The position numbers and the translations under genes were made by a program. A stretch of 64,000 bases of DNA from Anthoceros angustus (Eukaryota > Streptophyta > Anthocerotopsida > Anthocerotales > Anthocerotaceae), in contig VJWM01000178.1 in assembly GCA_010909165.1 (NCBI GenBank), positions 410,656 to 474,655 of the forward strand, in the 5' to 3' direction. This document shows, in pieces, positions 32,104-44,549 of the stretch (the stretch's first letter is position 1; the number at the start of each line of letters is the position of its first letter). The notes beneath the pieces were generated by a model. That model was not told the DNA's origin. It searched no databases and saw nothing but the letters and a program-made list of their open reading frames with translations.

Positions 32104-33644
32104 ATGTTGATTCAGCACTTGCCCCTGCTATCAACCAAGCGCCTTGTGTTGGCATCAGCGTCTCCTCGGAGAGCTGAGCTCTTTCGGGGTCTGGTGAGAT
32201 TCACTTCCGAGTTTGTCGTGGAAGCCAAGATTTGTCATGTGTCGTGGTGGACCTTGATCCTGGCTCATTCTCTGTAGGGCTTGCGGGCCGAGGTGATCCC
32301 TTCAACATTTGACGAGCTGTTGGACAAGTCTGAGTTCTCTTGTGCTGGAGGTAGTCTGTTTGCCTAGCAATGAGGACAAAGATTTTCAGTGACGGTTTCT
32401 AATCAGGAGTCTTTCTTTTCCGAAGACTATGCAGCTGAGACAGCTACTCACAAAGCGATTGAAGTGTCATTGCGCGCGTCCAAGGTTCTACCTCATTCAA
32501 AGTCACTTTTTGTTCTGGTACCATGTGACTGTGGATATCAGTTAGAGATCGTAGTCTGCAAGCATATGCCGTTGTATTTTCTCGTAGAACGCGCTCGCTT
32601 CAAGCAGCTGATGACACCCTGTTGTTTGCACGCAGGCACAAGATGGCAGTAAAGCAGATGTGATCATAGGCGCGGATACCGTGGTTGAGGTTGATGTATG
32701 TGATCCCGTTTGGCTGCACGTAGTTCGTAGCTGGAAGTCGGTCCTTGTGTGGCTGTGGCATCATGAACTTAGGAATGATAGGGGTGACGGTTTCCTCAGG
32801 GTCTGATTTTGGAGAAACCACGAGATAAGGACGATGCGTTCAGAATGTTGTCTTCTCTAAGTGGTGAGATCTTTAACGTTCTCTGGCTTTTATCCAAACC
32901 TTCTTTGGCTCATGTGTGTCCATGATTAACTTTTCTACATGATCAGGTCGTAGGCATGTGGTGTACACAGGAGTTGCCTTTGTGCTTCCTGGTGCTCCAG
33001 GTGACAGCAAGATCCGTCTCCCTTTCTCTCCTACTGTGCCAGGATTGTCCCTTAGGAGGTTGCTCACTTTGTGGGACTCTTTTGGTTCCAGATGTTGTGT
33101 CACAACGGCCACCTTTGATTCGTTCCTTCTGGGAGAAAACTGAGGTGCTCAAATCCGTCATCCGTTTTAGGCCTGGCTGAAATTTTTCAATACCAACATT
33201 TGATGTTTCTGTGCAGGTCGAGTTTGGGGTATTGGAAGATGCCGCAATCACGGCTTACATTGCCTCTGGAGAGCCAATGGATAAGGCTGGGGCCTATGGT
33301 ATTCAGGTGCTTGCTTGTCACTTACAAAGTGCCTGTGTAGGTACGGAGAACCTTGGATGCTGACAGTCTCAACATGATCTGCAGGGCATCGGCGGGTCAT
33401 TCGTCAAAGGAATCGTTGGCTGCTACTTCAACGTGATGGGGCTCCCGGTTTACAGGTATGTGCTTCTTGGTTGGCTGCTTTTTTTTGTATCAAGGAGAGT
33501 GTGTTTTCTGCTGACGTTAGGGGAGTTGTGCTGAGGTTAGACTGTTTCATGCGCAGACTCGCAGCAGAGTTCGACAGTTTAATCAAGGCTGGGATAATCA
33601 CTGGAGAGTGTGGGCAAGTGCAAAAATCTGCGGTTGTCTTGTAG
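32104..33644 (+). CDS. Maf-type nucleoside triphosphate pyrophosphatase
   Basis: Ten exons join in frame to 245 residues: 32104-32193, 32278-32350, 32390-32484, 32636-32695, 32800-32863, 32947-33000, 33092-33144, 33217-33306, 33385-33455 and 33557-33644. Maf proteins hydrolyse non-canonical or surplus NTPs and so clean nucleotide pools. Motifs: [15 protein letters not shown] near the N terminus, [92 protein letters not shown]. Intron 2 would be only 39 nt (32351-32389); without it a TAG stops the frame. The other introns are 72-151 nt. The start at 32104 is the only ATG giving the usual short lead to LASASPRR. Confidence 0.88.
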
Positions 33645-33799
33645 TTCGTTGTTCTATGTGCATCTGCACTCCCTTCTCCAATTTCCATAGACGAATCTGG
33701 GAATTGTCTTCCATTTACTCACCAGACAATGTGTTCTGGCCACTGGGTAACAAACCATATTTGGGGCTCTCTACCACAGCGTCCAATCCTGGAGGAAAC

Positions 33800-36700
33800 T
33801 CACAACTTTCCGCTTGACAGTGGGTCAAATCCTCCGTTCACGCTCTCTGGTGGCTGCACTGTGAAGGAGAGGGGTACCACCGAGGAAGCTTGTTCTGAAA
33901 TCTCGGTGGCAAAAGGTACGTCAAATGCTAGTGCCTTGTACAGACAAACTTCTTCCTCCTGACAGTAGTAGACCTGTGGATCAGCAACATCTACATTAGA
34001 AGGCAACGTCTGCAAGTTGGGAACACCGCCAATGATCTTCTGATATTAATACCGACCTTGCAGGAGATACGCACTGACGACGCTCTCGAGTCCCGAGAAA
34101 AGTGGATGGTAGCCTCCCCGGCCGAGTTAATCTCGCCGCTGGCTGGCTCTACGCGCACACCGCCGTCAACATCGAACTCCGCGTCATATTTACTGATGGC
34201 TTCCTGCAATGACAATGTAGCCGAGCTTGAAGGGCAAGGAGGAGCTGCAGTCAATGATGCACGCAAGGGCAACATCTGCGCTGAAGAAGAGTGGCAAGCC
34301 ATTATGTGCACCTTGCTCATGTGATATCCCGAAGGAAGTGAAATCCGCAGCTGCAAGTCTCCTCTTGCTGCAAGAACTGGATCCAACTGCACCACTTGCG
34401 TGTCCACTGGGGCTCGTCGCCTGAGTCGGCGACGGCCAGTTTGGGGGCCTTGGACTGGAGGTTGAACTCCCTTCAATTCCAATGTCTCTATTTTCCTACC
34501 GCCTTCTCCATCTAGCGTGCTTATCACCCTAATGACACTGTTGTTGGTATCGGCAACGTACACTTTGCCTGAAACAGGTAAGCTCCCAGTCATTGATCTA
34601 TGTCCTAACAAACTGACAGTTACTGAATGTTCATACAGATGTGGGCAGACGGCAAACTCACCATCCAAACCTGGTGCAAGGCCTGCTGGCTCGGAGAGCT
34701 GCTTGTGAGCGAGCAAAATTGTTAGCTCATTCTCTAAGTAAGGATCAGTATCTTGGTTGCCGGATGCATATAGAATTTACCTGTGATGAAGTGGCACCCC
34801 CATCTTGAAATCCAGCCACTCCATTTCCGGCAACCGTGGTTACTCGATTGGTGCTTGGATCCAGGACTTTGATCTAAGGCCAGGAAAGGAAACGCATGGT
34901 TAGCTGGGTCCTGCCTTCAAAGTAGCAAGCTTCAACCGGCTCCCTGTCCTGTCCAGGATTCAGTACCTTGTGATTGTAGGAGTCTGCTATGTAGACGAGG
35001 TTATCGGGTCCGTACAGGACCCCCAAAGGATGCTGCAGCAGTGCACCAGTCCCAACTCCGTCTTTATCTCCAAACTGCACATAGTTAGCCAACAAGGTTG
35101 GATGCTTGTAGTAAGTTCATCTGCACATCAGACATCTCATCCAGCCGCCTACCTGGAAGAGATTGTCGGAAAAGTTTGGATCGCCACCCGCCAGCAGTAT
35201 GGAGCCGCCGGTGATGAGATCAACAGTTCTGACAGAGCTGCTCTCGCTGTCTGCTATGAACATTTTCTTCATATCTACAAAGACACCGAAATGCAGAGAC
35301 TCGTCACAGGGTTCCAGCAGAACCGTCACAGGGAACAAGTTCAAGGAGAATTTCGGCGATTCTTACCAGGTGAAAGGGACAGACCAGATGGTTGGGCATA
35401 GGACGTGTCCGATCCTCTGCACAGCCACAACCCCTTCTCAGGAGAAATTTACCAGTAAGTACCCCATCACCAGCCCAGGCACAAACATACATCACCTCCT
35501 GCCATTGAGATTGCGTTCGTATCCGTCCCCGCTGAAAACTTTAGAGACGGAATCTGAGAGTGTGTGCTCCCAGATTTGGTGTTGACCAGCCATAGCAATG
35601 TAGACAGCATTGTTACCCTCGTGGAAACAGACATCCCAAGGGGAGTTGAGAACCTGGCCACATGCAAGAAATGAGGAACCTTGCACGCTACAGTGTGGCG
35701 GATCGGATGAAAAGGATGACAATGCTCAGGGTTGCAAAACTTCTAGACCTGCGAAGTCCCTGTCTTCCCTCCTCTCAAGTCTGCTCCCTTAGTCCCGTCA
35801 CCCGCGATGGTCTGTACTGTCTGGTTCACGAAGTCGATTTCCCTGCGAGACCACTCACATAAGGAATCCTACTCAACTTGGTTTCATCAGACTCAACATC
35901 AATTCAAATGTAGGCGGACTCTCGCAAGGATCATACCGCAGGGCATGATTCTCAGTGTCCGCGACATAGAGTACATTTTTGGATGGATTATAGGCCACAC
36001 CCTGCAACCACAGTCCAGCTCCGCCTTTAGCCTGCAAGAAGCAACAACTGCCATGACAACTAGCACCTGAGAGAAGAACTTCTACCTGGGGCCGATTGAA
36101 AGCTGCATATTCGAACGAGCCATCTCGCAGGGCCTCACCTCCTCCTCCGATTTGACAGATGAAATTCCCGTCTAAATCTGTCACCACCTGTTCAGATAAA
36201 AACAGCATTACTTTCCTCCCGTAGGATGTGCAATTCGAGCAGAAACAGGATGCATGGTTTTCAAGTTTGCGAAACATACGATACGATGGTGGTTGCTGTC
36301 CGAGATGAACAGACGCTTGTTCACAAGATCTGTTGCAAGTTTTCCTGGGTACTTCAAAGGAGAACCCAACAACCGAGTATCCTTATCTTTCTCCAATACT
36401 TGTGGGATAGGACGCTCATCCAGCTCTCCTTTCTCACCATAATACTCGAGAGCAGCTTGTATCAAATCATCCAGGTCCTGTCACCGAAACCTCCTGTCAG
36501 AAGCTATGGCATGTGAAAGCAACCTTGCCATACTGAACAAGATACTGGGACAAGGAGGGACTTATACCTGCTTGTGCCCTTCCCCTGGAAGCATGGCAAG
36601 AAGTCTACCTTGCGGACTGACGAGCGCCAAAGTAGGCCATGAATTGACTCCAAGCTGACGCCACAGTGTCATGTCCCCGTCATTGACGACCTGAGTCGGC

Positions 36701-39694
36701 CAGCTGGCATAAGAGTCGGCTCCAAGGTGGAAGAGATGAGCCCAGTCTTAAAAGAACCTTGAAGCAACATGAGTTAAATGCCCACCGGATGTGTCACGTC
36801 GTAGCGGATGACTGCATTGCGGATAGCATCAAGGTCTTTTTCGTTGTCGAATTTAGCTGAGTGCACTCCAACAACTGTGAGCTGGGATACAGTAGAAGGT
36901 CTATTAGGTGCATGAAAGAGAAACAATGAGCTGAGCAGATGTGCAGGAAGTAATTACCGGATTGCTGTTGTATTTTTTCTCCAAGAACGCGAGGTCAGGT
37001 AGAATATGCATGCAGTTTATGCAACAGTACGTCCAGAAGTCAAGCACTACAACCTTGCCCCGCAGATCCTGATAAGATGTAACCCATGTCAAAAACCAAG
37101 AAAACCACTGCACTTGTGCGCTGCTGGTTCAGAGCAGCAACCTAGGATAATGCCAGCTACCTGTTTCAATCGAAGAGGTGCAGAATTCAGCCACTCCAGT
37201 TTTGGTTGAAACTCAGGTACAATCTGACCGGCTTCCCTGACATGCAACCAAACGAAGCGGAAAATGTGTTGACATAGAAGGTTCATACAACGTAGAAAGC
37301 AGCAGACTGTGAAGACTTCGTGAACCCTTGCTTGTCTCGTGGTTTAAGAAACCGATGGAGGACTTACTGGTTCTCCAGTTGTGCTATGTAGTCCTTGAAC
37401 TGCTGCACCCGCGCCGATCCAGCTACTTTTCAGTTGGATGGCAGAAACATGTCAGTGACAATCATACATACAAGCATCACCACTATGAATTTGCAAGCTT
37501 GCAGATGGAGACGTACTGTTTGCTGGAGGACGAGTGACACCGAACAAGGCGTTGAGCATTGCTTTGGGTGATGCATAAGACATGGCCTGCCACAAAACTC
37601 TCTGGCTCAGAACCACTTCAAGGACTCACAAAATTTCGCATGCCTCGTGTGCCAGTGTAAAACATCAAGCGAGGCAGGCAGTTGATATATCAACTGTTCA
37701 GACCTTCCAATGAGTGGCAGCGAAATATGCGGCACCAAGGCCAACAGATAAGCTGCCGAATTTCAGTATGTCTCGTCTGCTAGTCAGAAACCTGCCGAAG
37801 CCATCAAGTCCGCTTGAGATAAGAGAAGTGGCCTACTCTGTCCAGATGATGTGTCTGAGCAGATCAGATAACGACAAACCGTTACCCGCCAGGCAATTCT
37901 ATTTCTTTGTTGAGAAAGCTGTCAGGCGCCGAATCCACTCGAGGGTGAACTCTCGCCAACTCCTCTTTCACTGGAGTATCTGTCGTCAAATTTCAGGAAG
38001 ATCAAGAAGTCAAAGGAGACCCTTGATTGGGCTAAGTTCCCTTCTTATGCAAGTGTTGCTCACCGACATCATAGTTGAGATTGAGTATATCAGGCAATGA
38101 TATACTGGAGATATCCTTCTTCACCAAAGAGGGCCCTGCCTGCTTGAGACTGTCTTCATCCAGGGTCGTAGTCACTGCTATGCATCTGCATTCAGGACAC
38201 AAAAGTTGTTACCTGGAGAGTTCAGAGAAATGCAAGAGTATGCCCTATTTCAACGCCCATTGCAAGCAGGTATAGCTACTGCTGAAGTAAAATTCCGGCA
38301 GCTAGGCTCGTTCCAACCTCATCCCAGCAGCACGAGCTGCTTGCACACCTGCAAGGGCGTCCTCAATGACCACGCACTGTAAACACGCACGGTAATCAGT
38401 AAATGCTTTGGTCCATGAGACTCGAAGATATTAAGCTCCAAGAGGATCCAGATCAAGAATCGTACCTCTTGTGGCCTGAGCCCAAGACTCTTTGCTGCGG
38501 CAAGGAAGATGTCTGGAGCAGGCTTTAGATTCTTGAACAGGTCGGCTGAAACAATAGCATCAAAGCTGCACAAGGGAGATGCAGAGATGGCTAAGCAGAA
38601 GCCACACCTGCCCACAAAGGATGCACGCGAGTGGGACACTATACAGAAACCACAACAAGAACAGCAAGGAGAGGCATACTTTGACTGAGGCAAACCTGCT
38701 GCTGCCAGATTGGCGTCCACCTTGATCCGGTCAGCACTGGATGCAACAGCAATCTTCAACCCCTTGTTCTTACTCTAAGATCACCCAAACAAGTGCAAAC
38801 CGATAAGCAGAGCTACGTGACCACAAAACTTCTTGCACCAGTATTGTACGGTGGTGAGCATGAACTCAGTGGAAGCAGTCATGGAGAGGACAAACCTGTA
38901 AAATGAGGTCCAATGCACCAGGGTATCCCAGCCCTGAATCAGGCCTTGCATACTGCGCCATTCGAGAAGAAGAACGACAATCAGTCACATTACAGGTCAT
39001 TCCTGTTGCAGCTGTGATCCAAAGGTAAGCCACAGCAGCCAAGAACATGCCTTATCAATGTAAATTTCGAAGAATCGCTTTTTAGCTGCCACGGGATCAA
39101 ATTCCAGCCCAAATTTGCGAGCGACACCTCCAAGAAAATTCGCTTCCCCTAGAAAAAACGAGTGAAGGGAAAGAGTCACATCCTAACAATTCCAAACCGG
39201 CTTCTCCATCTCCACCCCGACCCAACAAACACAATCAACCACACACCAGTGCCCATAAACGGAATAAAGTCCTCGTTGCTGACAGCCACTCCGAGCTCAG
39301 CGAACAGCTCCACTGCAGCCTCCCGAGACCTGTCCTCACTGTCGCACAACACTCCGTCCATGTCGAACAGAACTCCTCGCACTGCGACTGTGCTGCCATC
39401 TCCCTGCTCTTCCTCCCGGCCCACAACAGCCTGACCAGTGAGGCTGGCGCTGCAGCGCATCCAGCCGACGCCGTGCCTCCCCGTGGGCTCAAAATGCTTC
39501 TCCTTCCCGTAATTCCGCCCATTGGCAACGGCAGCCTGCTGGAAGCCCAATGCCAGCTGCCTCCGGAAGCTCTCGCAACCCACAAGACCCGATCTGGATC
39601 CCGGCATCGCTCTGGAGCTGCCGGCCAGCGCTGAGATCCCATTCTGCGCAGCCTGAATCTGGCGAAGCTGCGCTGCAGCGCTGGCGGCAGCCAT
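33800..39694 (-). CDS. SOQ1: SOQ1: HAD, thioredoxin-like and NHL thylakoid protein
   Basis: A many-exon minus-strand gene. Resolved exons: 39247-39694 (transit peptide, then [28 protein letters not shown]), about 39056-39148, 38896-38952, 38680-38774, 38466-38565, 38318-38376, 38064-38185 (together a HAD hydrolase; DMDGV nucleophile motif, [27 protein letters not shown]). Then a membrane helix (near 37690-37780, [17 protein letters not shown]), the thioredoxin exon 36958-37068 ([11 protein letters not shown], redox CINC kept), NHL propeller exons to about 34000 ([68 protein letters not shown]), and the C-terminal strand region ([20 protein letters not shown]). In Arabidopsis SOQ1 prevents slow antenna quenching (qH) via its lumenal domains. 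Domain order is complete. Confidence 0.93.
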
Positions 39695-41379
39695 CGCAAT
39701 CCGCGACCCCAGTTATCTACTTCTTCCGTCCAGAGCGGAAATCCAAACTCGGATGAGAGCCATTATATGTGCACCTTGGCCATCGCACACGTGGCCTGCC
39801 CTGCGCCTCAATTATCCCACACTATTGTTGCTGTGATATGATTGGGCGCGGCAACCCCGGGCACAGAGCACAGAGCACAAAGCTTCGTAACATCAACAAA
39901 GACAAACCGAAATGCTCAACAAAAATGCTGTGCCCCACGTCGAACACTACCACAAACCAAAAAAATTGCCATAGCCACAAAGGCCTCGAATCTCTCGAGA
40001 CCTCAGTCCTAGCAGACTTTGACTACATATGTAGTATTGTAGAATGAACACTTAAAATAAACAAGTAGCCCTACGCGTTAGTGCATTTCCGTATGACTCC
40101 CCGCATGATGTTGGGGTTGCCATAATATTGTATTTACTAGTAGGTGTGTCACATCCAAGGCCGTTGGTTTTACTATCACGTGACATATTCAACATACTAT
40201 GAAGTTCTTCTTACTTTCTTTTGGAGCTTATAAGATTATCGGTGTCAGAGCCATTCCGACTCGTGAACGGTGGTTCCTTGCACAGTTCCGGTTCAGCTCT
40301 CCTTCATATGAGTTCCTTTTGCTTTCTTTCGTAACTTATAACGTTGTTGGTGTAGTGAGCCATTTTGACTCATTTAGTTGAACGGTCGGTCCTTGCACGG
40401 TCCTGCTCTTTACCTTGACAAGAACTAGAACTTATAGGGAGGCTTACTTCATCCCTAAGTTGCCTTCTTGAGCCTTAAGCAAGCTAGCTCTCTTAAGCCA
40501 TAAGCAGAACCTTGCTACCACTAACCTCTTAATTTGCTAACTTATCCAAAGTAATTTTTAAATGTGTTCAGATCCTAATGGACGATGTTAGTTTATTATG
40601 GGGGCCTAACAGACAATGTGTATTTAATGATGTGTGTTTAGAATCTAACAGACAACTATTTTTTAGGGTGCGGGTCTAATAGACAATGTTCTTTTAGATG
40701 AACTCAATCTTGAAATATTGGATACACGCTGCATATCTCTTGTCGCAATCCATTGCCTCAATGTTGAAGTGTTGGATATCCATTGCCTTCCATTCCTGGA
40801 TAATTTCAATAGTGAAAATGGAGTCCCAGTAAATGTAACTCATCCTTTATTTTCATTGTCTATAAAAGACAGATTGAGAAAAAGAGCAGCTTGTTCTCAT
40901 GATAGTTCACGTGCCCAATTGACAAAGTCAGTGCTATTAGAACCTAGACCATAAAATATTGGTACATCCCATAAAAATCAGTTATGAAATAACAAAAAGG
41001 ATTAAGTATAAATTTGACAAATTAGTTCTGATCCATGGTGCTCTGACGCTAGCGCTGATGGAAGAAATGGATTATGCACGAGGTCCTAGGAGTTGCAGGG
41101 GCGTAAGCGGGCGAGGTGAACCAACGACTGCATTTGCCAACGCTGTGAAGTGCACAGATTCTTCGAGTGCTTTGCTTTATGCATTTGTGGCGCTCTAACA
41201 CCACTGATACTAGTGCTAGTGTAATATCTTGCGCAACAATCGATAAATTCGTTACAAATACCTATTTCTCTATGACTTTGGGTTGAACTAACCCACCGTT
41301 CACCTCAGACAAATAGAAGAAAAATGTAAAATATCTCATAACATCTAAATGGAATAAGCTCTTTGTTACGAAAGGCATG
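39695..41379. other. Intergenic, AT-rich; no gene recognised
   Basis: The part just above 39694 is the SOQ1 promoter side. Further on, CTAACAGACAATGT-type phrases recur four times at 40575-40690, and two related segments starting TTCTTCTTACTTTC / TTCCTTTTGCTTTC at 40203 and 40313 suggest a 110-bp degenerate tandem duplication. No protein family seen. Confidence 0.5.
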
Positions 41380-42031
41380 TTGTTATACGTGTTGTAATTT
41401 ACGTTACAACAATTATTGTAAATGTTTGAGACATCTCAAATTATTGTAATTTATGTTGTAGCCAGTTTGTAATTTACGTTGTGATTTCATTGTAATTTAC
41501 GTTGCAATCATATTGTAATTTGTGTTGCAATTTTAAAACATGTTTTGTAATACGTATTGTAATTTACATCGCACTCACTGGAATTCACGTTGTAATTTGT
41601 GTTGTAATACGTGTTGTAAATTTGCAATACACTAATTGCAATTAAGGTTACAGTTTGTGTTGCTCGAACTGTTGTAAAGTTGTGGTCAATCATATTGTAA
41701 ACAATCGTTGTAAATCACTAAGCCGTGTTGCAAAGGTCATTGTAAATCACTTAGACGTCTTTAGATGTTGTAAATTGTGTTGTACGAGACGTTGTACAAT
41801 GCGTTGCAAATTATTGAGAAATAATTAACGGAGAAACTTAAAGATTGTAAAGGGCAGTCCGATAACTAGGTAGTGGGTTAAGTGCTATGTCATTGCCTAG
41901 TCAGTGCCACGTCATCATTTTATAATGCCATTAAGTAATCAAAGTGCAAAAGATTTTACAATATTTGATTATAAAATCGTTGTAAAATATGTTGTAAATG
42001 GTGTTATAAAAGGGGTCTTATTCTTGTAGTG
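41380..42031 (-). mobile_element. CACTA-type transposon end with subterminal repeats
   Basis: Ends at 42031 with TTCTTGTAGTG, the reverse complement of CACTACAAGAA, the classic CACTA (En/Spm) terminus. The 600 bp before it are filled with TTGTAATTTACGTTGTAA-like short motifs, as in CACTA subterminal arrays. No transposase is visible. The other terminus was not found, so this may be a fragment or a non-autonomous element. Confidence 0.55.
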
Positions 42032-43529
42032 AGGTAATTTACGAGTCTCTAATAAGGCCGCTAATTGCTCCACCCTTGTGGGACAATTACGTCCTAAATA
42101 TATAAATTTGCATGTATTACCCAAGAGGCATTGCCCATCACTGTACATAATTAGTTTAAGCCAGTTCTATTCACCAACATTGATTGAAAACAAAACATCT
42201 ACTTTGATATTCATTCTCTCTCTTTTGGGTAGTTATTGCTCTAGTGGAGATTGCAATAGGTTGAACCTTACAACCCTATGAAAGGAGTATTTTTCAAGTA
42301 TAAATGAAATATGTTTATACCATATGTTTTAACTCAAAGATATATATATTCTCTGATCAAAAGGAATTCAATTGTGATAAATAGATAGGAAGATTACCTA
42401 ATATTTTAATTGATTGTTACCAAAAATTTAATTAATCGTTCCACTGATCGTACAATTTAGAAAATAATGTCTGCAAAACAAATCGAAGAGGGTATCTCAA
42501 TTCCAACAAAAGTTCAATTAACAAATTGAACTTTTTCCCCACCGATTCTTAAAGCAGCGAATTGCTTGCCTACTTCACTTGATAGTGCAACTAGTGCATA
42601 ATTCTTACAAATTACAACACATGAGTTAATTAATCATAAATTTGAAATAAAAATATGGCATGAGAAAAATTTACATACCTCAGAAGTTATATCGGCGGCG
42701 GTGAATCGATTCATCTTATCAGTTTTCAAATAATGTAAAAATCTACGTCCCTTTTCGGCTTCCCCTTGCCTTTTTTCTGTGTTTATTTTCTGCTTGCACA
42801 ACGAACCTTTTCTCGCCCTCCCTGGTAGACAAGTAAATTCAATTAGATCAGTCACCTAAGGACAGAATTCACCTAATAGGTGGTTTGTTTTGCAATTGCA
42901 AAACTGACAATACTGTCCCAACACTTGTTGGAAAAACATGATTTATGTAAAATCCACAAACAATCTAGGAGCCCAAGATGTGTCACGAGCAATTTTTTTC
43001 GTGTAAAAAACAGACAAATTAATATCATGCGCAATTACATGTAGTACAATTGGCACCCACACATTTGGACTCATGTGCAGAAAGAAACAAACGTCCAACA
43101 CATCTTGCAGCCATTAGCCTCATCAATCTGCGACAATTGGTATTATAGATGGCACTTCATGCAATCAGCACAAAGGCACCAACTCATTAGTAGCATACCC
43201 TGAACCCAAGCAGAAGCATAGTCTAAATGTCTCCCACACATGCTGAGTTATTGAGATCGTTTCACATTGACAAGATGAACTCAACACACATTCCAGAACG
43301 GACGCCGCGATGTATACCAGAACGGACGCCACGTTGTATAAATTCAGCGCTCAATCCCCACACTGACTTTCAAGGCACAAATTCATCCAAACGACGATCT
43401 CACACGATCATGTGAGATCGTCATGGGGATGAGATCGTCGTTTGCCCCAAGTTATATAGACTAGGAAACGGGTCCTTTTACTAATGGCACTTTTGTAGAG
43501 AGAGGAGAGATTTTGTCGTCGGTTTGTTT
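42032..43529. other. AT-rich spacer between two transposon ends
   Basis: No recognisable gene. A short minus-strand frame at 42634-42855 and GAACGGACGCC..TGTATA direct repeats near 43297 and 43318 are the only structured items. GATCTCACACGATCATGTGAGATC at 43398 is a perfect palindrome. Confidence 0.5.
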
Positions 43530-43990
43530 TACTACAGGAGTTTTGGGTCCATTTATTATTTTCAAGTATAGCCCATGACTTTACAACATGAGGCTAGGGG
43601 TTCTACTACCAAGGTGTGTTTCGCCATAGGTTAAATATTGTGATGACGTGGCACAGCCAATTGTTATTTACCACGCGGGCACTTCAACAGTTTACAATCG
43701 GCGTGGATTTGCGACGGGGATCTTTACAATGGTCCACGGGTCTTTTCCTACGCATCGAGAAGTTACAATGAGGTTTGGTATTTCACAACGCTTGCCTTTA
43801 CAAAGGACAATGAACATTTAGAGAGCATGTTTTACAACGGAGGTGTTTTACACGTTTTACAACGTCAAAATATGAAATACAACATACCGGGTTTCATGAT
43901 GCAAGCTCATGATTTACAATATGGTCATTCACAATGACACTGAATTTACCACGATGCTATGGACTTAACAACAATGTCATTATGTATTAA
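43530..43990 (+). mobile_element. Second CACTA-like transposon end, opposite orientation
   Basis: Begins TACTACAGGAG at 43530, a near match to CACTACAAGAA, followed by many TTTACAAC/TTACAATG motifs (the reverse complement of the motif array at 41380-42010). TGATGACGTGGCAC at 43641-43654 is the exact reverse complement of 41904-41917, and both lie about 125 bp inside their terminus. This supports related ends in inverse orientation. Confidence 0.5.
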
Positions 43991-44179
43991 TTAGAGTTGT
44001 GTGCAATGGGGGTTACATGAGGCTTTTTCAAGGTGAGGGTTTCCTCCTCATGGCCGCTTTATTGATTCATATGGGCCACATGTATCGGTCGGTCCCTAGC
44101 TACCACCCCTATATGCAACATGCCATCGTAATACGCCGAGCCCTACCCAAAACAGACTCTATGTCCGATCCGACATCGA

Positions 44180-44530
44180 TGGTTGAGCCGGATGCGGTGG
44201 TGGTCGGATCTCCATTTGTGGCGTACCCTTCTACATGTACTCCTACAGGTCGAGCCGATGCGGTGGACGGATCCCGCTTGTGGCGCTACCCCTCTTTACA
44301 TGTGCTCTCCTACATGAGATCAAGCCGATGTGGTACTGGGTCCCCGCTTGCGCTACCGTCCTTTCTTTACATGCGCTCATACATGAGCTCGACCAATGCG
44401 AAAGCGGCGGCCAAGTCCCCGCTTGTGGTAATCGCCCTCTACACGCGTTCTTCTATATGAGGTCGAGCCGAATACGGTGGCGGCCGGATCCCCGTTTGCA
44501 ACGCTGTCCCTTCTCTACATGCGCTTTTCT
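44180..44530. repeat. About 70-bp tandem repeat, 5 units
   Basis: Units start with GGTCGAGCCGATGCGGTGG-like sequence near 44181, 44248, 44322, 44390 and 44460. Each continues with GGATCCCCGCTTGTGGCGCT and a CTCTACATGCGCTCCTACATGAG-like end. Units differ by substitutions and small gaps. Confidence 0.85.
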
Positions 44531-44549
44531 AGATGAGACCGACATATGA

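Noticed and set aside
41508-41693. Asn/Thr/Tyr-rich minus-strand frame
   Set aside because: Comes from the TTGTAATTTACG subterminal motif array of the CACTA end.
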